The notes: generated from the letters alone by a model not told the origin. 64,000 nucleotides of DNA from DASWJZ01 sp963814905 (GCA_963814905.1 CAWFEM010000011.1:620001-684000), one strand, 5' to 3'. Positions 8,299-16,948 are shown, numbered from the stretch's first letter. Program-made: numbers and translations.

Positions 8299-8976
8299 AT
8301 GGAAGCGTTGGAAGCCGGCACCCGGGCGTCGGCGGCGCAGCGGATTGAGAGGGAGCTCAGGCGCGCGATCGTGGCGCTGGAGCTTCGCCCCGGCGAGCGC
8401 CTTTCGGAGCAGGACATTGCCGAGCGGCACGGCGTTTCCCGCCAGCCAGTGCGCGAAGCGCTGATCGCCCTGGCCAAGACACGGCTGGTGGAGGTGGTGC
8501 CGCAGCGCGGCACGCATGTCGTGAAGATCTCGGTCGGCAAGATGATGGAGGCGCGCTTCATCCGCGAGGCGATCGAGACGGCGGTTGTGCGGCGCGCCGG
8601 CGAGGCGTTCGACGCGCAGAGCCGCGTCGGCATCGACGATCTGCTCGACCTGCAGGAAAACGCCGCGCGCCGCGACGATCACGCCGCGTTCCAACGCCAC
8701 GACGAGCGCTTTCATATCGCGCTCACGGTCGGCGCCGGCTGTCCGCTGGCGTGGGAAGCCGTGCGCGACATCAAGGCTTACATGGACCGCATCTGCCAGC
8801 TCACGCTTTCATCGCCGGAGGAAATGCTGGCGCTGGTCGATCAGCATCGCGCGATCATGGCGGCGATCGATGCGCGTGACGGGGAAGGCGCCGCCGACGC
8901 GATGCGTGTGCATCTGACGGAGATCCTGCGCGCCTTGCCGCGGCTTGAAGCGGAGCATGCGGAGCTGTTCGAATAG
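8299..8976 (+). CDS. GntR family transcriptional regulator (FadR/FCD subfamily)
   Basis: The 225-residue protein has an N-terminal winged helix (about 10-75) with the GntR signature LRPGERLSEQDIAERHGVSRQPVREALIALA, and an all-helical FCD ligand-binding domain (about 85-215) in which ERFHIALTVGAG and the late His residues form the usual metal/effector site. An AAGGGGAAAGG site precedes the ATG. It is divergent from the TRAP-dehydratase operon and most likely represses it until the imported acid or a metabolite binds the FCD domain. The effector is unknown. Confidence 0.9.
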   Translation: MEALEAGTRASAAQRIERELRRAIVALELRPGERLSEQDIAERHGVSRQPVREALIALAKTRLVEVVPQRGTHVVKISVGKMMEARFIREAIETAVVRRAGEAFDAQSRVGIDDLLDLQENAARRDDHAAFQRHDERFHIALTVGAGCPLAWEAVRDIKAYMDRICQLTLSSPEEMLALVDQHRAIMAAIDARDGEGAADAMRVHLTEILRALPRLEAEHAELFE

Positions 8977-9219
8977 CGCAACGCCGCTATTCCTGCTCGG
9001 CGGACGCCAAACGCCACGCGGCTGCGCGTGCTGACGGCCGCCGACCGCAATATCGGTGACAAGATGGATGCGCTCAGGCAGGCGGCGCAGCAGCTTTGCC
9101 AGGAGACGATCACGGCGGAGCTTCTCGACATCGTCATCGGCGCCGAAGCGGTCGGGCACGACCGCCACAATCGCGGGCGGAGGGGCGCGCGGCGCGAGCC
9201 GGGGCTCGACCAGACGTAG
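8977..9219 (+). pseudogene. 3' remnant of an F-type ATP synthase gamma subunit gene
   Basis: Directly after the GntR stop, in the same frame, an open stretch encodes about 80 residues. The segment TPNATRLRVLTAADRNIGDK continues to DALRQAAQQLCQETITAELLDIVIGAEAV. This pattern of an N-A-x-R-L/M helix followed by R-Q-E-x-I-T-x-E-L/I-x-x-I/V-x-G resembles the C-terminus of ATP synthase gamma, especially that of the alternate (N-ATPase) type. The rest of a roughly 290-residue gamma protein is absent. No ATP synthase gene is nearby. I read it as a leftover from a recombination event; the assignment is from memory of the family pattern and is moderate. Confidence 0.45.
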
Positions 9220-9361
9220 CAAACGCGGCTGCGACGGCGCTTGACGCGGAGCGGCCATTCCGCCGGAGCCCTTGAACCCGCCGGCCCGGGCGCTAGCATC
9301 GCCGGGGGCGCAGCCTGAGAATGCGGCGCCGGAGAGGGATCATCGGCGGGGTGTGTCACGA
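9220..9361 (+). promoter_or_regulatory. Leader region of the peptide-type ABC operon with a weak promoter candidate
   Basis: No gene is seen here. TTGAAC (9272-9277) and TAGCAT (9294-9299), 16 bases apart, form a modest sigma-70-like pair upstream of the permease gene. An in-frame ATG-less extension of the permease frame runs back through this region, but it lacks family similarity. Confidence 0.3.
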
Positions 9362-10300
9362 ATGGCGGCGGAAGGCATGAGCGGTTCCGCGACGACGCCC
9401 GCACCGCCGGGAGGAGCCGACCCGTCCGCGCTTTCGCCGCGCGAAGCCGCCTTTCCGGTAACCGCCGCGCTCATCCGCCGCCCGCTGGCGCTCTTCGGCA
9501 TCGCGGTTATCGTGACGATCGTTCTCTTGGCGATCTTTGCGCCGCTGATTGCGCCCTACGACCCGGCCGAGCAGCGCTTTGAGGGCTTGACGCTTGAAGG
9601 CGCGCCGCTGCCGCCAAACGCTCAATTCCTGCTTGGCACGGATTTGCTCGGGCGGGACCTCCTGTCGCGGCTTCTTTATGGCGCGCGCACCTCGCTCGTC
9701 ATCGGCGTGGTCGCAAACGGTATCGCAGTGGCGATCGGCGCGCTGGTCGGGATCACCGCCGGCTTCTTCCGCGGCTGGATCGGCGGGGCGCTCATGCGCT
9801 TCACCGACCTGATGATGGCGTTTCCGGCGCTGCTTCTCGCCATCCTGCTCGCGGCGATGTTCCATCCGAGCCTTTGGATCGTCGCGCTGGTGATCGCGCT
9901 CGTGAACTGGGTTCAGATCGCGCGCGTCATCTACACGGAGACGCGCTCGCTGGCGCAACGCGAGTTCATCGAGGCGGAGCGCGCCCTCGGCGCAGGCAAG
10001 GCGCGCATCCTCTTTCGCCACATCCTCCCGCATCTCACCTCCACGGTGATCGTGTGGAGCACGCTCGGCATCTCCACGACCGTGCTCCTGGAAGCGACGC
10101 TCTCTTTCCTTGGCATCGGCGTGCAGCCGCCGACGCCTTCGTGGGGCAACATCATCTTCGAGAACCAGACCTACTTCTCGTCCGCGCCCTGGCTCGTGTT
10201 CATTCCCGGCGGCTGTATCGTTTTGCTGGCGCTGGCCTTCAATTTGCTTGGCGATACGCTGCGTGAGGTTCTCGATCCGACCCAGAAGGGGCACTACTGA
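9362..10300 (+). CDS. ABC transporter permease, peptide/nickel type (DppC-like)
   Basis: The product of about 312 residues has the N-terminal segment and six membrane helices of DppC/OppC permeases. It contains FLLGTDLLGRDLLSRLLYGA, the EAA-loop region EFIEAERALGAGKARILFRH, and LEATLSFLGIGVQPPTPSWG. The frame is open further upstream to 9272, but the first residues there are low-complexity. The ATG at 9362 (MAAEGMSG) is preferred, with 9377 possible. Its stop overlaps the next permease start by one base (TGATG). The two permeases form the pore of an importer served by the binding protein at 11266 and the double ATPase at 13911. Confidence 0.88.
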   Translation: MAAEGMSGSATTPAPPGGADPSALSPREAAFPVTAALIRRPLALFGIAVIVTIVLLAIFAPLIAPYDPAEQRFEGLTLEGAPLPPNAQFLLGTDLLGRDLLSRLLYGARTSLVIGVVANGIAVAIGALVGITAGFFRGWIGGALMRFTDLMMAFPALLLAILLAAMFHPSLWIVALVIALVNWVQIARVIYTETRSLAQREFIEAERALGAGKARILFRHILPHLTSTVIVWSTLGISTTVLLEATLSFLGIGVQPPTPSWGNIIFENQTYFSSAPWLVFIPGGCIVLLALAFNLLGDTLREVLDPTQKGHY

Positions 10301-11220
10301 TGGCGGCGTATCTCGCCCGCAGGCTCGGCCAGTCGGTGCTGATCCTTCTTGGGATCACGCTCGTCACCTTCGTGCTCCTCTACATCCTGCCGGCCGATCC
10401 GGCGCGGCAGATCGCGGGACGGAGCGCCACGCCCGACACGGTCGCCAGCATCCGTCATCAGCTTGGCCTCGACCTGCCGTTCTACCAGCAGTACTGGCGC
10501 TATCTGACGAGCCTTGCGGAGGGCGATCTCGGGCGCTCCTATCTGCAGAAGACGGAAGTCTCCGTGCTGATCCTCTCGCGCCTGCCCGCGACGCTACTCC
10601 TGATGGTCGGCGCGATCCTCTGCGAGCTGGCGCTCGGCCTCACCATGGGCGTGATTGCGGCGGTGAAGCGTGGGCGGCCGACCGACCAGATCCTGATGGT
10701 GCTTTCCTTCGTCAGCGTCTCGGCGCCGCAATTCGTCGTCGGCATCCTGCTTCTTTACGTCTTCGCCGTCCGGCTCGGCTGGTTCCCGATCGGCGGCTAC
10801 GGAACATTCGCGCATCTGGTGCTGCCGTCGCTGACGCTGGGGCTTCTCGGGGCGGGGTGGTACGCGCGCATGATGCGCTCCTCGATGCTGGACGTGCTCC
10901 GACAGGATTTCGTGCGCACGGCGCGCGCCAAGGGGCTCGGGCGTCTGCACGTCATTCTCGGCCATGCGCTGCCGAATGCGCTCCTGCCGATCGTTGCGAT
11001 GATCGGCATCGACGTCGGCTACTTCATGAGCGGCATCGTGGTGGTGGAGAGCGTGTTCGGCTGGCCTGGCATCGGCCAGCTTGCCTGGCAGGCGATCCAG
11101 CGCATCGACATTCCGATCATCATGGGCGTGACTTTGGTCTCCGCCGTCGCCATCGTGATCGGCAATCTTCTCGCGGACGTGATCGCTCCGCTCATTGATC
11201 CACGCATCAAGGTCCGATGA
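10300..11220 (+). CDS. ABC transporter permease, peptide/nickel type (DppB-like)
   Basis: This 306-residue inner-membrane protein begins MAAYLARRLGQSVLILLGIT and shows DppB/OppB features: the periplasmic loop LGLDLPFYQQYWRYL, the EAA loop DFVRTARAKGLGRLHVILGH, and a C-terminal VVVESVFGWPGIGQLAWQAI. It is translationally coupled to the preceding DppC-like gene. Here the DppC gene precedes DppB, the reverse of the usual dpp/opp order. Confidence 0.9.
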   Translation: MAAYLARRLGQSVLILLGITLVTFVLLYILPADPARQIAGRSATPDTVASIRHQLGLDLPFYQQYWRYLTSLAEGDLGRSYLQKTEVSVLILSRLPATLLLMVGAILCELALGLTMGVIAAVKRGRPTDQILMVLSFVSVSAPQFVVGILLLYVFAVRLGWFPIGGYGTFAHLVLPSLTLGLLGAGWYARMMRSSMLDVLRQDFVRTARAKGLGRLHVILGHALPNALLPIVAMIGIDVGYFMSGIVVVESVFGWPGIGQLAWQAIQRIDIPIIMGVTLVSAVAIVIGNLLADVIAPLIDPRIKVR

Positions 11221-11265
11221 ACTGGGCGGCACGACCCGCTCGCAAAACCGAAAAGGGGAAGGCGT

Positions 11266-12867
11266 ATGAGAAAGCTTTTATCGGTCGGCATCGCGGCGCT
11301 GGCACTGGCCGTCGCTTCGCCGGCGCTCGCTCAGAAGCAGGGCGGCGAGATCGTCATCACCTACAAGGATGACGTCTCAACGCTCGACCCGGCCATTGGC
11401 TATGACTGGCAGAACTGGTCAATGATCAAGAGCCTGTTCGACGGGCTGATGGACTACGAGCCGGGGACGACGAACCTCGTGCCGGACCTCGCGGAGAGCT
11501 ACGACATCTCGCCCGACGGCACGGTCTTCACCTTCAAGCTCCGCCCCGGCGTGAAATTCCACAACGGCCGCGAGATGACCGCCGACGACGTGAAATACTC
11601 CATCGAGCGCGCGGTGAACCCGGAGACGCAAAGCCCCGGCGCCGGCTTCTTCGCGTCGATCAAAGGCTTCGAGGCGGCGTCGGCCGGGAAGGCCGACGGG
11701 CTGGAAGGCATCACGGTGGTCGATCCGCTGACGGTGAAATTCGAGCTGACCCGGCCCGACGCCACCTTCCTGCACGTGATGGCGATCAACTTCGCGCATG
11801 TCGTGCCGAAGGAGGAGGTCGAGAAGTGGGGCGCCGATTTCGGCAAGCATCCGGTCGGAACCGGGGCCTACAAGCTCGCCGAGTGGACGCTCGGCCAGCG
11901 CCTCGTCTTCGAGCGCAATCCCGACTATTACCACGAAGGCGTGCCCAATCTCGACAAGATCACCTTCGAGGTCGGGCAGGAGCCGAACGTCGCCCTCTTG
12001 AGGCTTGAGCGCGGCGAGGTCGACGTGCTCGGCGACGGCATCCCGCCGGCGCAGTTCCTGCAGGTCAAGGACGACCCGCAGTACAAGGACTGGATCGTGG
12101 AAGGCGGCCAGCTTCACACCGGCTACGTGACGATGAACGTCAACACCGCGCCGTTCGACAATGTGAAGGTGCGGCAGGCCGTGAACATGGCGATCAACAA
12201 GGACCGCATCGTCCGCATCATCAACAACCGCGCGGTGCCGGCGAACCAGCCGCTGCCGCCCTCGATGCCCGGCTACGCCAAGGACTACAAAGGCTATCCC
12301 TTCGATCCGGAGAAGGCGAAGGCGCTCCTCGCCGAGGCCGGCGTCGGCGACGGCTTCACCACCGAGCTCTACGCCATGAACACCGATCCCAATCCGCGCA
12401 TCGCCCAGGCGATCCAGCAGGACCTCGCGGCGATTGGCATCAACGCGGAGATCAAGTCGCTGGCGCAGGCGAATGTCATCGACGCGGGCGGCAACGGCTC
12501 CGCGCCGATGATCTGGTCGGGCGGCATGGCGTGGATCGCCGACTTCCCCGATCCGTCGAACTTCTACGGCCCGATCCTCGGATGCGGCGGCGCGGTGCAG
12601 GGCGGCTGGAACTGGTCGTGGTACTGCAACAAGGACCTCGACGCGATGGCCGACGCGGCGGACGCCATGGTCGATCCGGCCAAGAAGGAGGAACGCGAAG
12701 CCAAGTGGAGCGAAATCTTCCTGAAGGTCATGGATGACGCGCCGTGGGCGCCGATCTTCAACGAGCAGCGCTTCACCATGCATTCGCCGCGCATGAAGGG
12801 CGATCCCTCGCTCTACGTCGATCCGGTGCACATCCCGGTCAACTACGACCACGTCTATGTCGAATAG
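11266..12867 (+). CDS. ABC transporter substrate-binding protein, peptide/nickel family 5
   Basis: The 533-residue protein has a Sec signal peptide (MRKLLSVGIAALALAVASPA, cleavage after ALA) and the family-5 solute-binding fold with LVPDLAESYDISPDGTVFTF and FHNGREMTADDVKYSIERA. Near the C-terminus it has a Cys-containing segment GPILGCGGAVQGGWNWSWYC that is unusual for a pure dipeptide binder. An AAGGGGAAGG ribosome site precedes the ATG. The next gene, an acetamidase/formamidase, overlaps its 3' end by 11 bases. This suggests the imported compound is an amide or a short peptide-like molecule. Confidence 0.9.
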   Translation: MRKLLSVGIAALALAVASPALAQKQGGEIVITYKDDVSTLDPAIGYDWQNWSMIKSLFDGLMDYEPGTTNLVPDLAESYDISPDGTVFTFKLRPGVKFHNGREMTADDVKYSIERAVNPETQSPGAGFFASIKGFEAASAGKADGLEGITVVDPLTVKFELTRPDATFLHVMAINFAHVVPKEEVEKWGADFGKHPVGTGAYKLAEWTLGQRLVFERNPDYYHEGVPNLDKITFEVGQEPNVALLRLERGEVDVLGDGIPPAQFLQVKDDPQYKDWIVEGGQLHTGYVTMNVNTAPFDNVKVRQAVNMAINKDRIVRIINNRAVPANQPLPPSMPGYAKDYKGYPFDPEKAKALLAEAGVGDGFTTELYAMNTDPNPRIAQAIQQDLAAIGINAEIKSLAQANVIDAGGNGSAPMIWSGGMAWIADFPDPSNFYGPILGCGGAVQGGWNWSWYCNKDLDAMADAADAMVDPAKKEEREAKWSEIFLKVMDDAPWAPIFNEQRFTMHSPRMKGDPSLYVDPVHIPVNYDHVYVE

Positions 12868-13798
12868 CGCGCACACGATCCACGGGCGCCATCATCACTT
12901 CGGGTGGGACAATTCGTTCCCGCCCGTCGAAAAGGTGGCGCCCGGCACGACGCTCGAATTCGAGTGCATCGACGCTTCCGGCGGGCAGCTCTCCAAAGCG
13001 AGCACGGTGGACGACGTCGCCAGGCTCGACTTCGAGAAGGTGAACCCGGTGACCGGCCCGATCTTCGTCGACGGGGCGAAACCCGGCGACGTGTTGAAGG
13101 TGACGATCGAAGGATTCCGGCCGACCGGCTTCGGCTGGACGGCGAACATCCCCGGCTTCGGGCTCCTTGCCGATCAGTTCGTCGACCCGGCGCTGTTCCT
13201 TTGGGCCTACGACAAGAGCGCTTCGCTGCCGGCGATGTTCTCGCCGGCGGCGAAGGTCCCGCTCAAGCCGTTCGCGGGCACGATCGGCGTCGCCCCCGCG
13301 GAGGCGGGGCTCCACTCCGTGGTGCCGCCGCGCCGGGTCGGCGGCAACATGGACATCCGCGACCTCGCGGCGGGTACGGTGCTCTACCTGCCGATCGAGG
13401 TTGAGGGTGCGCTCTTCTCCGTGGGCGATACGCATGCGGTGCAGGGCGATGGCGAGGTTTGCGGCACGGCGATCGAAAGCCCGATGAGCACGACGTTGAC
13501 GCTCGATGTCGTCCGCGACCTCAAGATATCGACGCCGTGCTTCACGACGCCGGGCCCGGTCACGCGCCATCTCGACGCCAAGGGCTACGAGGTTGCGACC
13601 GGCATCGGGCCGGACCTGATGGAAGGGGCGCGCGGCGCGGTGAGCCAGATGATCGACATCCTCGCCGCGCATCATGGGCTCTCCGCCATGGACGCCTACA
13701 TGCTTTGCTCCGTCTGCGGCGATCTCAGGATCAGCGAGATCGTCGATCAGCCGAACTGGGTGGTGTCGTTCTACTTCCCCCGGGTCGTCTTCGAGTGA
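12857..13798 (+). CDS. Acetamidase/formamidase family amidohydrolase
   Basis: This 313-residue protein matches the FmdA/AmdA family, which hydrolyses short amides to ammonia and an acid. Features include the N-terminal HGRHHHFGWDN, the VNPVTGPIFVDGAKPGDVL block, PPRRVGGNMDIRDL, and GDTHAVQGDGEVCGTAIE, which carries conserved metal and substrate residues. The start codon lies inside the 3' end of the binding-protein gene, so it is coupled to transport. The product is cytosolic, with no signal peptide. An amide brought in by the surrounding importer is the likely substrate; other amidohydrolase activities are possible. Confidence 0.9.
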   Translation: MSNSAHTIHGRHHHFGWDNSFPPVEKVAPGTTLEFECIDASGGQLSKASTVDDVARLDFEKVNPVTGPIFVDGAKPGDVLKVTIEGFRPTGFGWTANIPGFGLLADQFVDPALFLWAYDKSASLPAMFSPAAKVPLKPFAGTIGVAPAEAGLHSVVPPRRVGGNMDIRDLAAGTVLYLPIEVEGALFSVGDTHAVQGDGEVCGTAIESPMSTTLTLDVVRDLKISTPCFTTPGPVTRHLDAKGYEVATGIGPDLMEGARGAVSQMIDILAAHHGLSAMDAYMLCSVCGDLRISEIVDQPNWVVSFYFPRVVFE

Positions 13799-13844
13799 TC
13801 CTTGGCGCGGCTTCGACAGGCGGTGCACGGCGTGCGCATGGCCT

Positions 13845-13990
13845 AACCTCCCCCTTGAGGGGAGGTCGAAGTCTGCCGAGCGCAGCGACAGCAGACTTCG
13901 GGAGGGGGGATTGGCAGCGCCGGTAGACCCCCCTCCCGAAACCGGCGGCGCTGCGCTTGCCGGTTTCGACCTCCCCTCAAGGGGGAGGTT
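13845..13990. repeat. Nested palindromic repeat at the 5' end of the double-ATPase gene
   Basis: A perfect 26-base inverted repeat spans the ends (13845-13870 and 13965-13990, core CTCCCCCTTGAGGGGAGG). Inside it is a second perfect 13-base pair: TTCGGGAGGGGGG at 13897-13909 with CCCCCCTCCCGAA at 13928-13940. The arms translate as NLPLEGRSK and FDLPSRGR, a recurring mark of dispersed alphaproteobacterial palindromes. It separates the amidase from the ATPase gene. Confidence 0.85.
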
Positions 13991-15788
13991 ACCAGGCGAT
14001 GCCACGTCGACCGAGGCAGTCGAGCCTGTCCTTTCCGTCCTCCGTCTGACGACCGAAGTAGCGACGCCAGCCGGTTCGCGCGTCGTCGTCGACGATCTCT
14101 CCTTCGACGTTGCCGCGGGCGAGACGCTTTGCATCGCCGGGGAATCGGGTTCCGGCAAATCGATGACGGCGCTTTCCATCATGCGGCTTCTGCCGGAGCC
14201 GATGGCGCGGATCGCCGGCGGCTCGATCCGGCTCGCCGGGCGCGAGCTGACCACGCTTCCGGAGCGCGCGATGCGAAAGGTGCGCGGCGGCGACGCAGCG
14301 ATGATCTTCCAGGAGCCGATGACGTCGCTGAACCCGGTGCTTTCGATCGGGCGTCAGCTCAGGGAGGCGATCCGCGCGCATCGCGAGGTCGGCGGCGGCG
14401 AGGCGCGCTCCATCGCGCTTGAAGCGCTGACCGCGGTGCGCATCTCCGAGCCGGCGCGGCGGTTGAAGCAATATCCGCACGAGCTTTCCGGCGGCATGCG
14501 CCAGCGCGTCATGATCGCCATGGCGCTCGCCTGCCGCCCCAAGGTTCTGATCGCCGACGAGCCGACGACCGCGCTCGACGTCACCGTGCAGGCGCAGATC
14601 CTCGATCTGATCCGCAATCTGCAGCGCGAGTTCGCGACCGCGGTGATCCTGATCACGCACGACATGGGCGTGGTCGCCGAGATGGCCGACCGCGTCATCG
14701 TCATGAACGAGGGGCGGATGGTGGAGGCGGGGCCGGTCGCGCGCATCTTCGCCGCGCCGCAGGCCGACTATACGCGCATGCTTCTCGCCGCCGTTCCGCG
14801 CCTTGGCGCCATGGCCGGAGCGGATACGCCGCTCCGCGCCAAAAGCCCGGAAGGCGAGCGCGACGCGAAGCCGATCGCGCCGGTGGTCGACGTGCGCGAG
14901 CTGACCGTCGGTTTCGACATCAAGGGCGGCGTCCTGCAACGCCGCGTGGCGCGGGTGCACGCCGTGGAGGGCATCTCGTTCAGAATCGAGCCGGGGGAGA
15001 CGCTGGGGCTCGTCGGCGAATCCGGCTGCGGCAAGTCCACCACCGGCAAGGCGCTGCTCGGTCTCGTCCGCTGGGAGGGGGCGATCCGCGTCGCCGGGCA
15101 GGAGACTTTCGAGCTTAGCTCGGCATCGATGAAGGCGGTGCGCCGCAACGTCCAGATGGTGTTCCAGGACCCCTACGCCTCGCTCGATCCGCGCATGCGC
15201 GTCGGCGATCTCGTGGCCGAGCCGCTCGTGGTTCACGGCGTGACGGCGCGGAGCGAAATCGAGGATCAGGTCGCCGGTCTCTTCCGCCGCGTCGGGCTCA
15301 CGGCCGAACAGATGCGCCGCTACCCGCACGAATTCTCCGGCGGCCAGCGGCAGCGCATCTGCATCGCGCGCGCGCTCGCGGTCTCGCCCAAGCTCATCGT
15401 CGCCGACGAGAGCGTGTCGGCGCTCGACGTCTCGGTGCAGGCGCGCGTCCTCGACCTCTTGCAGGAGCTGCAGGACGAGCTCGGCATCGCTTACCTCTTC
15501 ATCTCGCACGACATGGCGGTGGTCGAGCAGATCAGCCATCGCGTCGCCGTCATGTATCTCGGCCAGATCGTGGAGATGGGCACGCGCAGGCAGATATTCG
15601 AAGACCCGCGCCACGATTATACGCGGCGGCTGATCGAGGCCGTGCCGATCGCCGATCCGACGCGGCGTCGCGAGGGACGGGTGAGCCTTGCCGGCGAGCC
15701 GCAGACGCCGATCCGCAAGATCGGCGAGACGATGCGGCGATTTTCTTTGCGGGATGCCGGGGAGGGGCATCTCGTCGCTGAGGGATGA
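13911..15788 (+). CDS. ABC transporter ATP-binding protein, fused DppD-DppF type
   Basis: The protein carries two complete ABC ATPase cassettes. The first has Walker A GESGSGKS, signature LSGGMRQR and Walker B VLIADEP. The second has GESGCGKS, FSGGQRQR and LIVADES. This equals the two separate DppD and DppF subunits in one chain and would energise the permease pair at 9362 and 10300. No in-frame ATG or GTG lies near the first domain. The best start is TTG at 13911, with GGAGG five bases upstream; both lie inside the palindromic repeat. This gives 625 residues, of which the first 45 are repeat-derived. A CTG at 14046 is an alternative. The start is uncertain; the function is not. Confidence 0.85.
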   Translation: MAAPVDPPPETGGAALAGFDLPSRGRLPGDATSTEAVEPVLSVLRLTTEVATPAGSRVVVDDLSFDVAAGETLCIAGESGSGKSMTALSIMRLLPEPMARIAGGSIRLAGRELTTLPERAMRKVRGGDAAMIFQEPMTSLNPVLSIGRQLREAIRAHREVGGGEARSIALEALTAVRISEPARRLKQYPHELSGGMRQRVMIAMALACRPKVLIADEPTTALDVTVQAQILDLIRNLQREFATAVILITHDMGVVAEMADRVIVMNEGRMVEAGPVARIFAAPQADYTRMLLAAVPRLGAMAGADTPLRAKSPEGERDAKPIAPVVDVRELTVGFDIKGGVLQRRVARVHAVEGISFRIEPGETLGLVGESGCGKSTTGKALLGLVRWEGAIRVAGQETFELSSASMKAVRRNVQMVFQDPYASLDPRMRVGDLVAEPLVVHGVTARSEIEDQVAGLFRRVGLTAEQMRRYPHEFSGGQRQRICIARALAVSPKLIVADESVSALDVSVQARVLDLLQELQDELGIAYLFISHDMAVVEQISHRVAVMYLGQIVEMGTRRQIFEDPRHDYTRRLIEAVPIADPTRRREGRVSLAGEPQTPIRKIGETMRRFSLRDAGEGHLVAEG

Positions 15789-15920
15789 GGCGACGGGCCT
15801 TGCGGGGCAGCCCGTGACCGGACCCGTGCAACCTTGGGTCTTCCTGCTTCCGCCTCAAAATCCCGCGTCGGATGAATCCGCTCGACGGCCGAGAATCCGG
15901 CTTGGAACCCGGACTTTTGT

Positions 15921-15939
15921 TGGTATGATAGGTATACCA
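15921..15939. promoter_or_regulatory. NanR-like operator overlapping a regulator start codon
   Basis: The 19-base sequence TGGTATGATAGGTATACCA is an inverted repeat (TGGTAT, 7 bases, ATACCA). It also contains the GGTAT(A) direct-repeat units typical of the NanR box of enterobacteria. Its last base is the A of the regulator ATG. Binding here would block transcription or translation of the regulator and of the genes behind it, giving autoregulation. There is no ribosome-binding site between operator and ATG, so the message may be leaderless. Confidence 0.6.
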
Positions 15940-16646
15940 TGACGGTTCGGGTCAAACGTCGAAGGCTTTATGAAGAGGTCGCCGATCGGCTCGAGCGGCA
16001 GATTCAGGACGGCGACTATTCGCCGACCGATCAGCTTCCCTCCGAGCGCGAGTTGATGCGGCATTTCGGCGTCGGGCGGCCGGCGATTCGCGAGGCGCTT
16101 TTCCATCTCGGCAGGATGGGCCTGATCGAGGTGCGCTCAGGTGAGCGCGCGCGCGTCACGCGACCGACGCCTCAGGTGGTCATCGAGGCGCTCGCGGGAA
16201 CCGCGCGCCACATGCTTTCCTCGCCCGGCGGGGTGCGGGATTTCCAGGCGGCGCGTCTGTTCCTCGAGGTCGGGCTCGCCCGGCACGCTGCGCGGCACGC
16301 GACGGAGGACGATCTCGCTAAGCTTGAAGCGAAGCTCGAGCAGAACCGCGAGTTGATCGGCGACCTGAAGCGGTTCCAGCGCACCGACGTGGAGTTCCAC
16401 TATGTGATCGCGCTCGTCTCGCGCAATCCGATCTTCGCCGCGATCCACGACGCGCTCGCCGAATGGCTCCTGGAGCAGCGGCGCACGACGCTTGCGCCCG
16501 GCCAGTACGAGATCGTCTACGAAGCGCACCGGAAGATTTTTGAGGCCGTCGTGTCGCGCGATCCCGACCGCGCCGAGGCCGCGATGCGGGAGCATCTGGA
16601 ATACGTCGCGCGGCGCTACAGCGACGTTGTCGGGGGGCTCCTGTGA
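15939..16646 (+). CDS. GntR/FCD regulator resembling NanR
   Basis: This 235-residue protein has a winged helix (about 8-75) with QLPSERELMRHFGVGRPAIR and the linker MGLIEVRSGERARVTRP, followed by an FCD domain (about 95-230) with LSSPGGVRDFQAARLFLEVG and DVEFHYVIALVSRNPIFAAI. These blocks align well with E. coli NanR, the sialic-acid regulator. No sialic-acid lyase or kinase is present nearby, so the effector is probably a different sugar acid. The gene overlaps the next gene by four bases (GTGA) and heads a run of catabolic and transport genes to 23679. Confidence 0.88.
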   Translation: MTVRVKRRRLYEEVADRLERQIQDGDYSPTDQLPSERELMRHFGVGRPAIREALFHLGRMGLIEVRSGERARVTRPTPQVVIEALAGTARHMLSSPGGVRDFQAARLFLEVGLARHAARHATEDDLAKLEAKLEQNRELIGDLKRFQRTDVEFHYVIALVSRNPIFAAIHDALAEWLLEQRRTTLAPGQYEIVYEAHRKIFEAVVSRDPDRAEAAMREHLEYVARRYSDVVGGLL

Positions 16647-16948
16647 GCGACTTCACGATCCTCGTCGACATTCGCCTGAAGCCCGGTGCGAAGCCCGCGT
16701 TCCGCCGGCTCATCGACGCCAATGCGCGGGCCTCAGCGGCGGAAGAGCCGGGCTGCAAGCGGTTCGACGTGCTTGAGCCGATCGGCGAGGCCGACCGCGT
16801 CATGCTCTACGAAATCTATTCCGACCGCGCCGCTTTCGACGCACATGTCAAGTCGGAGCACTACGCACGTTTCAACGCGGAAAGCGCGGCGCTGCTGGCG
16901 TCGAAATCCGTGGTCGAATGCGATCTCGTCTGCGAGGGATCGAAGTAG
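16643..16948 (+). CDS. Putative quinol/antibiotic-biosynthesis monooxygenase (ABM domain)
   Basis: The 101-residue product is a single ABM ferredoxin-like domain: an N-terminal strand FTILVDIRLKPG, the EEPGCKRFDVLEP block and YEIYSDRAAFDAHVKSEHYA, as in YgiN-like cofactor-free monooxygenases. It starts with GTG overlapping the regulator stop. In catabolic operons such proteins often handle a reactive intermediate or act as small isomerases; no specific reaction can be assigned. Confidence 0.8.
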   Translation: MSDFTILVDIRLKPGAKPAFRRLIDANARASAAEEPGCKRFDVLEPIGEADRVMLYEIYSDRAAFDAHVKSEHYARFNAESAALLASKSVVECDLVCEGSK

